Of a stretch of 64,000 bases of DNA, positions 57,001-64,000 are shown piece after piece. The stretch is from Thinopyrum elongatum. Its lineage: Eukaryota > Streptophyta > Magnoliopsida > Poales > Poaceae. A program made the translations under genes and the position numbers. The notes below the pieces were generated by a model that was not told the origin of the DNA, did not search any database, and saw only the letters and a list, made by a program, of their open reading frames with translations. How positions within the stretch are numbered: position 1 is the first letter of the stretch; each line of letters opens with the position of its first letter. The DNA lies in assembly GCA_011799875.1 (NCBI GenBank), contig CM022303.1, positions 188,839,700 to 188,903,699 of the forward strand. The letters run 5' to 3'.

Positions 57001-57973
57001 TAAAGCTGCTCAAAGGATTGCTGCCGAAGATGCACTCCTGACGGGGCGCCGCGTTGCTCTTGATGCTCATGAGGTAGATCTCACTGCACGTGAGCAGGCG
57101 CTCGCCGCCAAGCTTCGTAGCAAAGATGAAGATATCGAGAATCTTGTCGCGCAGCGGACCCAAGAACTGGAGCAAAAACATAAGGAGGCGCTCGAAGCTC
57201 TGACTGCAAGTCATGCCGGCAAGCTCAAGGAGGCTGTCGATGCCGCCGAAGCTGCAGAGGCCGCCAAGAACGAGCTGAGCGACAAGGCGAAGAGGCTGGA
57301 AACAGATCTCGAAGAACACGGCAAGGAGCACTCGACTCTCAAGGGTGACAGGGAAAAAACCCTCCACTCCTTGACGGAGATGCAAGTTGCCCTGTCCGAC
57401 AAAACCAAGCAGCTCTCCTCTGCGGCTGATAATATTGCAGTTCTGGAGCTAAAGCTGACTACGCTGCAGAAGTCTCTCGAGGCCGGCAGGGCCCGTGAGA
57501 AGGCTCTACTCAAGGATCTCCAAGGAGAGAGGAACCTGCTCAAGAGCGCCGCCGAAGCCCAAGCTGATTACGAAAGGGGAGTGGAGATCTGGACTGGACG
57601 TCTGATCGCCACCGCGGAGAAGCTTACGGCAGAACTGTCAACCATGGGCCTGTCGAACTTCAAGTATTCTTCCGAGGAAAGAATATCTCCAAGTGCCAGG
57701 TTGACGATGTTCTTCGAAAGCATCATCAACGCCTTGAGGGTGCTCCAGTCTAGCCGGGTGAACCAATTGGCCAACGAGACTCGCCGGCTTTGCCGGGCCG
57801 TCCTCCACAAGGTGCTCATCAAAGTGGTGCACAGCAATCCCAGCATCGATCTCTCCAACGCACTCGGCCATCTGCCAAGGGACGCAAATGTTGAGGCGCT
57901 TGAAGAGTGCATCGCGCCTATCCTTGAGAAGGTGGACTCCATCAAAAGGATCGAAGGCCAGCGCAGGGATTGA
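54021..57973 (+). pseudogene. Element E antisense gene: Transposase_28-like domain, three exons
   Basis: It is read opposite to gag-pol. Exons: 54021-55645, 55720-56156 and 56265-57973, with GTGAGT...GCAG and GTACTC...TCAG introns; phases fit across both. Exon 1 starts MLPKASKGKGKEAKDD and carries the gypsy-type transposon domain (PFFTAYFYCGLCPPFFDFFN, YGFRLLDFTPNAVLCMSIFA, FVGVTPNSALFRHYFFPRI). Acidic and Lys/Arg-rich segments follow. Exon 3 encodes a long alanine/glutamate/lysine-rich coiled coil (about 56750-57560) and a conserved-looking C-terminal block. Stops at 54564, 54606 and 55026 lie in one otherwise open frame, and each fits a single transition. It ends at 57973, converging with the integrase gene. 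The function is unknown; it is the homologue of the antisense gene of element B. Confidence 0.82.
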
Positions 57974-58780
57974 GTGCTCCCCCTTTTCTTGCCGTCGTCG
58001 TTCCATGTAAAAGACAATTAAGTCTCCAGTTAGAATTGCGGCAACTCATGAATGTAATATAACTCGCCTATGTTTAGGTTCATGCTTGCTATTTTCCTTG
58101 TCCGATTCCCTTATGTATGGAGTTCACCCTACGCTTATTGAAAAACTTGCCGGCGCGCAACCTGCCACGAGCGCTGGGTGCGGGACTTCAGCAGCCTGCT
58201 GGAGGTGCAGCGGCCGCCAAGACTCCTTGGTGTTCTCAGTGCAGCCACTTAAATTGTTGAGCGGGCTCGAAACAAAATAAGGGCGCAACCGATTACAACA
58301 AGGGTTCCTTCGCGTGCAGATTTTCCATACAAGAGTCGGAATCGTCCAAGGAAATAACTTTGTAATAAAAGAAAAACTTGCTCTGAGTTTTTAGGACTTA
58401 GCTTTCTGTCTTTGTTCTTCCTCCGGCAAGCGTCGATTTCGAACGTCGCCAATTGATATTCATATCTCCCTCCCCCCCCCCCCCCCCCCCCCTCCCGGGC
58501 AAATGTCACGCGGGATCATTATTCTTTTAAAGAACGAGAGAAAATAAAGACATGAAACCTTGGCGGTTCGTTAGAACTTACCGGGAGTAGGTGTCATACA
58601 ACATCTTAGACAAACATGCATATATAAATATGAACATGGGAATCAATAAGGGAATGTACAACACTTAAATTTATTCATCTGCGCTCAGGGTCTGCGCCTG
58701 GCTTTGTACAAAGGATCACATGCCTTGCCAGCAAGACTTGCACAAAAGGGTGGTTGCCGGGAGCCCCCGGCAACCGCGCC
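57974..58780. other. Non-coding gap between convergent antisense gene and integrase
   Basis: It holds the 3' ends of both genes. A C-rich run of 21 bases lies at 58472-58492. No other frame is supported. Confidence 0.6.
58472..58492. repeat. Poly-C tract, 21 bases
   Basis: An uninterrupted C run in the convergent intergenic part of element E, creating a false poly-glycine frame on the minus strand. Confidence 0.95.
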
Positions 58781-60133
58781 TTATGGGTAGAACTTGTGAA
58801 GATGTTGGATATTCCAGGAATTGCTCACTGGAACGCCATCTTCGGTCTCCAAGCGGACAGCGCCGGGCCTGGTGACTCGTACTACCCGATAAGGGCCTTC
58901 CCACTTTGGTGTCAACTTGTTTGAATTCTTGGCGGACTGAATCCGCCGAAGAACAAGGTCGCCTTCCTCAAGGCTTCGGGCATGAACTTTGCGGCTATGG
59001 TAGCGGCGCAAAGCTTGCTGGTAGCGTGCAGCTCGCACAGCAGCCTGAAGACGATTCTCCTCAAGGAGCATAGTGTCACCTTGCCGCAGTTGCTCTTGCT
59101 CAAGCTCATCATAAGCGAGCACTCGAGGTGATCCGTATATGAGTTCCGTGGGGAGAACTGCTTCCGCTCCGTAGACCAGAGCGAATGGTGTCTGGCCGGT
59201 GGCTCGATTTGGTGTCGTTCTGATTGACCAAAGAACCGCCGGCAACTCATCAATCCAGCGTCTTCCGCACTTTTTCAGCCTGTCAAAGGTTCTGGTCCTG
59301 AGACCGCGCAGTACTTCAGCATTGGCCCTCTCCACTTGGCCGTTGCTTCTCGGGTGAGCAACAGAGGCAAAACAAATCTTGCCGCCAAGGTCTTGGACGT
59401 ACTGCATGAAGGTGCGACTTGTGAACTGCGTGCCGTTGTCGGTGATGATCCTGTTGGGCACACTGAAACGGCAAACAATTCCCTTAAAGAACTTGACGGC
59501 TGATTGTGTTGTCACCTTCCTCACCGCTTCCACCTCCGGCCACTTTGTGAACTTGTCGATAGCAATGTACAAGTACTCAAAGCCCCCGGTAGCATGGGGG
59601 AAAGGGCCCAGTATGTCGAGCCCCCAGACCGAAAATGGCCAGGAGAGAGGGATTGTTTGAAGAGCTTGAGCTAGTTGATGTAATTTCTTCGAATGAAACT
59701 GGCACGCTTCACACTTGGTTACTAGTGCAGTTGCATCCTGGAGAGCGGTGGGCCAAAAGAAACCTTGCCAGAACGCTTTCCCGGCAAGCGCTCTTGACCC
59801 TATGTGAGAGCCACATATGCCTCCATGTAGCTCTGCCAACAGCTCTAGTCCATCCTCCCGAGGAATGCACTTCAATTTCACACCGTTTGGTCTCTTTCTG
59901 TACAGGACGTCATCGACGAACTTGTACATAACAGACCGACGGGCTACTCTCTCTGCTTCTTCCTGTTCCTCAGGGAGTTCACCTGTCTGAAGGAAATGGA
60001 CAATGTGCTGCGCCCATGCTGGAGCCTGAGGCTCGACAGCTAGGACTAAAGGCATCCCCTCTGCCGGGGGAACATTTGTCTCGACAGCAAGGGCCTGAGG
60101 CCCTGCCGGAGCCTGTTGTTCCCTGGCAGGCAC
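58781..60133 (-). CDS. Element E integrase, intact reading frame
   Basis: This frame of 450 codons would insert the element cDNA into host DNA. The zinc-binding H-H-C-C set is H103, H110, C141 and C144 (ELHGGICGSH, CEACQ). The catalytic D,D-35-E triad is D173 (WGLDILGPF), D232 (IITDNGTQF) and E268 (SNGQVERANAEV). PFALVYGAEAVLPTEL and a C-terminal WEGPYRVVRVTRPGAVRLE domain follow. It ends WNIQHLHKFYP, the usual Tat-lineage end. It lies one frame away from the RNase H frame upstream (change near 60165), so in this copy it is cut off from the polyprotein. The first methionine listed may be inside the original polyprotein. Confidence 0.92.
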   Translation of the reverse strand: MPAREQQAPAGPQALAVETNVPPAEGMPLVLAVEPQAPAWAQHIVHFLQTGELPEEQEEAERVARRSVMYKFVDDVLYRKRPNGVKLKCIPREDGLELLAELHGGICGSHIGSRALAGKAFWQGFFWPTALQDATALVTKCEACQFHSKKLHQLAQALQTIPLSWPFSVWGLDILGPFPHATGGFEYLYIAIDKFTKWPEVEAVRKVTTQSAVKFFKGIVCRFSVPNRIITDNGTQFTSRTFMQYVQDLGGKICFASVAHPRSNGQVERANAEVLRGLRTRTFDRLKKCGRRWIDELPAVLWSIRTTPNRATGQTPFALVYGAEAVLPTELIYGSPRVLAYDELEQEQLRQGDTMLLEENRLQAAVRAARYQQALRRYHSRKVHARSLEEGDLVLRRIQSAKNSNKLTPKWEGPYRVVRVTRPGAVRLETEDGVPVSNSWNIQHLHKFYP

Positions 60134-62229
60134 GTCGATCCCGGCAACTTCCTTGCCGGCAGCTCCGGGGAGCTCTCCGGGAAGTACTGGCCAGAGTTCA
60201 ACTTTCTTCTCTTTTCTTGCCGCATTGATGGCGCCACGGATGGTTGAGTCAATTGGAGCACAAAAGTTCCTGGTTCCACAGGCAACTTGAGGGCGGCACG
60301 CTTCGACAGGTCGTCAGCAACACTGTTCTCGGCACGGGGAACGTGCTCCATTTGCAGACCATCAAAGCGCTCTTCCATTTTCCTCACTTCATCCACGTAG
60401 GCTTGCATCAATGGACTTTGATAACTCTTGTTAACTTGCCGGACGACAAGTTGTGAATCGCCTTTGATGACGAGCTTTTTGATACCAAGGTCTGCCGCGA
60501 TCCTGAGACCGGCAACCAAACCCTCGTATTCTGCAGTGTTGTTGGTCGAACTCTACCGGGGAAAGTGCATTTGGACTACATACTTGAGGTGCTCTCCGGT
60601 GGGTGCGACAAGCAGCACGCCAGCACCGGCGCCTTGCAGCGAGAAAGCCCCATCAAAGTACATAACCCATTGCTGATCGATTTCCTTGCAGGGGAGAATT
60701 GTTTCCTGAGTCTCTTCGTTTGGCGTTGGGGTCCATTCTGCAATGAACTCCGCCAAGGCCCTGCTCTGGATCGTCGAAGTGCTTTCAAACTTGAGGCCAA
60801 AGCTGGACAACTCCAACGCCCACTCGACGATCCTGCCGGTTGCCTCTGGATTTTGCAAAATTCATTGCAATGGAAAGCGAGTGACGACGGTGATTTCATG
60901 TGCTTGAAAATAATGGCGCAGCTTCCTCGAGGCCATAAGGAGGCCGAAAAGCAACTTCTGCACACCAGAATATCTTGACCTAGCTCCTTGTAAAAGAGAG
61001 CTAACAAAATAAACTAGGCGCTGCACCATCTTCTTCTTCTGCACTGGTTCTTCTGTTCGCGCAGATCCAGTCTTGCCGGGATCAACCCTTGCCGGGGAAG
61101 ATCTTGCCGCGTCACATGGCGGTCCTGCCGCTGGTGTTGCTTCCTCATCAGCTTCTCTCTGCGCCACTAGCGCAGCACTAACCACTTGATTTGTTGCTGC
61201 CAGATACAGCAGCAACGGCTCTTGTGGTTTAGGCGCGACTAGCATCGGCAGAGAGGAAAGGTATTTCTTCAAATCTTGCAGCACAGCCTCCGCCTCCGGA
61301 GTCCATTTCATTGGACCTGCCTTCTTCAAAATTTTGAAAAAGGGCAGGGCGCGCTCAACAGATTTGGAAATAAACCTGCTTAGAGCAGCAACACAGCCGG
61401 CGAGACGACGCACATCCTTGACGCTCCTCGGCGCTTCAATTTGCTCAATAGCTTTGATCTTGTCGGGGTTCGCTTCGATTCCCCGGCAAGATACAAAGAA
61501 TCCGAGGAGCTTGCCGGAAGGAACACCGAACACGCACTTCTCAGGATTGAGCTTTAAGTTGATCTTGCGCAAGTTTGCAAATGTTTCTTCTAAATCTTGA
61601 ATGAGTGTCGCTTTGTCTTTGGTTTTGACCACTATATCATCCATATATGCCTCCATATTTCTATGGAGTTGAGGCTCAAAACCAATTTGGATTGCTCTGG
61701 CAAATGTCGAACCGGCACTTTTCAACCCGAAAGGCATTCGTATGAAACAATACGTACCACATGGGGTGATAAATGCGGTCTTCTCTTCGTCTTCTTTTGC
61801 CATAAAAATCTGTTGATACCCTGAATAGGCATCAAGGAAGGACAGGAGATCACAACCAACGGTGGCATCCACAATCTGGTCGATGCGCGGCAAGGGAAAG
61901 GGATCTTTTGGACAGGCTTTATTGATATCTGTATAATCGATACAAAGCCTTCATTTCCCATTCGCTTTCTGCACTACAATCGGATTGGCCAACCAGGTTG
62001 GATGAAGTACTCCTTTGACCAATCCTGCCACCTCCAGTTTTCTAATTTCTTCGGCAATGAATTCTTGCCGCTCCAAGGCTTGCTTCCTGACCCTTTGCTT
62101 GACGGGCCGCGCATGAGGACAGACAGCAAGGTGGTGCTCAATTACCTTCCTAGGAACACCGGGGATGTCAGACGGTTGCCATGCAAACACGTCGACATTT
62201 ACCCGCAGGAAAGCAACGAGCGCGGTTTC
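60134..62229 (-). pseudogene. Element E reverse transcriptase and RNase H
   Basis: In the same frame as gag-protease. RT: NVDVFAWQPSDIPGVPRKVI, LHPTWLANPIVVQKANGK, then after a stop (61951-61953) CIDYTDINKACPKD, FLDAYSGYQQIFMAKEDEEK, PFGLKSAGSTFARAIQ and the catalytic AYMDDIVVKTKD near 61620-61655. A connection domain follows. RNase H: WVMYFDGAFSLQGAGAGVLL, a stop (60553-60555), then NNTAEYEGLVAGLRIAADLG and IKGDSQLVVRQVNKSYQSP. Another stop is at 60862-60864. The frame is lost near 60165 before integrase. All the stops fit one-base transitions. Confidence 0.9.
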
Positions 62230-64000
62230 CTATTTGTCGTCTAGGGTGGAACTTATGGTGAAAGTTCCCCCCGTTCCATCCTCTCTGACAGGCACCTTCT
62301 TGGTCTCCGGCGGAGCAGCCTTGGACTTCTTGTTCTTGCCGGTGGAACTCTTTGGTGCGTCCTCGACGGAAGCGCAGCACTCCGAGGAGGTGCGCTTGCC
62401 GGAGTTCGCGCCAAGGTTCTTGCCGGTCTTCTTCTTCCCCCCGGGAGTTCCAGCGGCAGGAGCAGGTGCCTTGATGGCAGGTGCTGCAACTGCTTCCCGG
62501 AAAAGTTGGTCGGCAGAGATGAGCGCATCCTTCTTATCAGAATGAATAGTGATGATGCCCAACGGCCCAGGCATCTTCAGAACATTGTACGCGTAGTGTG
62601 ATGCCGCCATGAACTTAGCCAACGCTGGCCGACCAAGGATCCCATTATATGACATGGGGATCTTGGCGACATCAAACACCACCTTCTCGGTCCTGAAGTT
62701 GAGCTCGCTTCCAAATGTCACCGGCAGCGTAATCTTGCCCTTGGGCTGGGTTCTTCCCGGATTGACCCCTTGAAACGTACCCGTTTCTTCGAGGTCTTCA
62801 TCGGGAATCTGAAGCTTTTTAAGCACATCCGGTGAGATTAAGTTTAGGCCGGCCCCGCCGTCAACTAACATTTTCGTCACCTTGAGGTTGCGAATTGTTG
62901 GCGAGACCAACAATGGCAAGCACCCGACCGCAGTTGTGCGATCAGGGTGATCTTCGGTGTCGAAAATGATAGGCGTGCTGGACCACTTCAGGGGCCTACA
63001 TGCATCTGGGGATGGCTCTGCCGCATTGACTTCCCGCATCCACTGTTTAAGTTGACGGTGGGAAGAATGCAGCGAGGCACCTCCGTCGATACACATGGCC
63101 TCCGTAGCCTTCTGGAATTCTTGCTCACTGGATTCATCATCTTCTTCATCATTATCCTCTTCTTTGTCCCGGCCCCGAGCGGGCCTGTCTTTCTGTTGCT
63201 TGGCCTTGCCGTGGCGACCCCCTCGGCCACCGCGCTTCTTGCTAGATCCGTCAGCACCATCTTGGGCCTTCTCCTTATCTCGCCTCTCATATTCGGCCCT
63301 CTGCTTCTCGGCAAGCTGCTCAACTTGCCGGCAATTCTGGAGATCATGGCCCTTGGTGCGATGGATCTTGCAATACTGCTTGCCGGAGTTCTCCGACTTG
63401 TCGGCAGCCGCCAAGGCCTGACAGGAAGGGCACCCGACAAGATCCTTGCCGGGATCACCAACCTTGGCCTTCTTGGCGGTGCCTGGGTTGTCGGATTCCT
63501 CGACAGCAAGCACGGCCTTGCCTCCGCGTTTCCTGTTCCGCCGCCGGCCTTTCCTTGGCGGGGCCGCAGCATCTTCTTCTTTGGATTCGCCCGCCGCGCC
63601 AACAGCCTCGCCAGGGAGTCTCCTCCCCTCTTCAGCTCGAGCGCACTTGTCGGCCAAAGCGTAAAGCTCGGCAATACTCCTGACTTTGTTCATCGCCAGC
63701 TCTTCCCGCATTCTGCGGTTACGCACGTTCTGGTGGAACGCGCTAATGACAGCGGCAGGATGAACGTCAGGAATATTGTACTGCACCCGGCTGAATCTCT
63801 GCATAAACTTGCGCAGGGACTCGCCCTCCTTCTGAGGGATGATGTGCAAATCACTCTCTTGCCCAGGAGCTTGGTGGCCTCCAACAAAGGCGCCAACAAA
63901 CTGATGGCACAGATCTGACCAGGAAGAAATTGAATTCTCCGGCAGATGCATCAACCACGACCTGACGTTGGGTTTGAGCACCAACGGGAAGTAGTTGGCA
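62230..64000 (-). pseudogene. Element E gag and protease, partial at the window edge
   Basis: The frame is open from the right edge to a stop at 62230-62232. Gag capsid: VLKPNVRSWLMHLPENSISS, DLCHQFVGAFVGGHQAPGQE, ESLRKFMQRFSRVQYNIPDV and RSIAELYALADKCARAEEGR. A Lys/Arg-rich block and a Cys/His motif (YCKIHRTKGHDLQNC) follow, then an acidic stretch. The protease has TKMLVDGGAGLNLISPDVLK with active site DGGAG and YNGILGRPALAKFMAASHYA. The tail is Lys/Pro/Ala-rich. The stop separates it from RT, with which it shares a frame. The N-terminus and 5' LTR are outside the window. Confidence 0.9.

Larger units (their letters stand above)
52759..64000 (-). mobile_element. Element E: Tat-lineage gypsy retrotransposon (minus), continues past the right edge
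   Basis: From the left: 3' LTR (52759-53613), polypurine tract on the minus strand (GGCCCGGGGGCTCC next to 53613), an intron-containing gene on the opposite strand (54021-57973), then integrase, RNase H/RT, protease and gag on the minus strand up to the edge. At least 11.2 kb lies in the window. The integrase frame is intact; gag-RT is in one frame broken by four stops. E sits in the right LTR of element D. The left flanking 5-mer is TTCCG (52754-52758); its partner is outside the window. Confidence 0.92.

Noticed and set aside
56621..57385. 254-codon minus-strand frame
   Set aside because: Shadow of the coiled-coil exon of the antisense gene on the plus strand.
62947..63918. 323-codon plus-strand frame with hydrophobic stretches
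   Set aside because: Exact antisense of the gag-protease coding region of element E; the minus-strand frame has all the family motifs.
1..64000. CRISPR arrays, bacterial operons, prophage, tRNA or rRNA genes
   Set aside because: None seen; the only tRNA-like match is the tRNA-Asp-type primer site of elements A and C, which is a complementary primer site and not a gene.

Overview
ORGANISM. This is plant nuclear DNA, almost certainly from a Triticeae grass (wheat, Aegilops or barley group). The reasons are large nested LTR retrotransposons, copia LTRs of the BARE/Angela/WIS type, Athila-lineage gypsy elements with a tRNA-Asp-type primer site, a Stowaway MITE with the usual grass terminus, and a GC-rich monocot-style gene with many short introns. 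No bacterial, organellar or CRISPR features are seen. LAYOUT, LEFT TO RIGHT. Bases 1-2130 are a GC-rich ~90-bp satellite of about 24 monomers. Bases 2131-5182 hold a Stowaway MITE, a decayed LINE 3' end and a 399-bp tandem duplication. Bases 5316-7425 (minus strand) carry the only gene that looks intact: a ten-exon trehalose-6-phosphate phosphatase (TPP) of 361 residues with all family motifs and one GC-AG intron. From 9530 to 40976 lies a FAR1/MULE-type (FRS-like) pseudogene cut into three pieces: a DNA-binding domain, a transposase domain and a SWIM plus zinc-knuckle end. One cut is a solo copia LTR (10197-12011, TSD CATAT). The other is a 27-kb nest of gypsy elements three levels deep. Element C (Athila type, minus, 13038-40070) contains element B (Tat type, plus, 15697-35315). 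B contains element A (Athila type, plus, 18075-26352) and a second solo copia LTR (32240-33959, TSD AGAAG). Bases 40977-43573 are old debris with a MITE-like fragment. From 43574 to the right edge a second nest runs off the window: a copia LTR, then element D (Athila type, minus), whose right LTR is hit by element E (Tat type, minus, from 52759). E keeps gag, protease, RT, RNase H and an intact integrase reading frame. HOW THE PARTS RELATE. A and C encode gag/protease-type proteins but no polymerase, so they would need proteins from an autonomous Athila relative. D has such genes but is broken and has lost its primer-site region. B lacks pol but shares with E an intron-containing gene on the strand opposite gag-pol, coding for a Transposase_28-like (putative gypsy-type transposon) domain with acidic and coiled-coil tails. 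That shared antisense gene is the least understood feature here. Most nonsense codons in E, and many in B and D, fit single transitions, as expected from decay of methylated cytosine. I found no convincing new host pathway. The most informative items are the antisense genes, the capsid-less protein of element C, conserved non-coding motifs shared by A and C, and the reconstructable insertion history of the FAR1-like locus.
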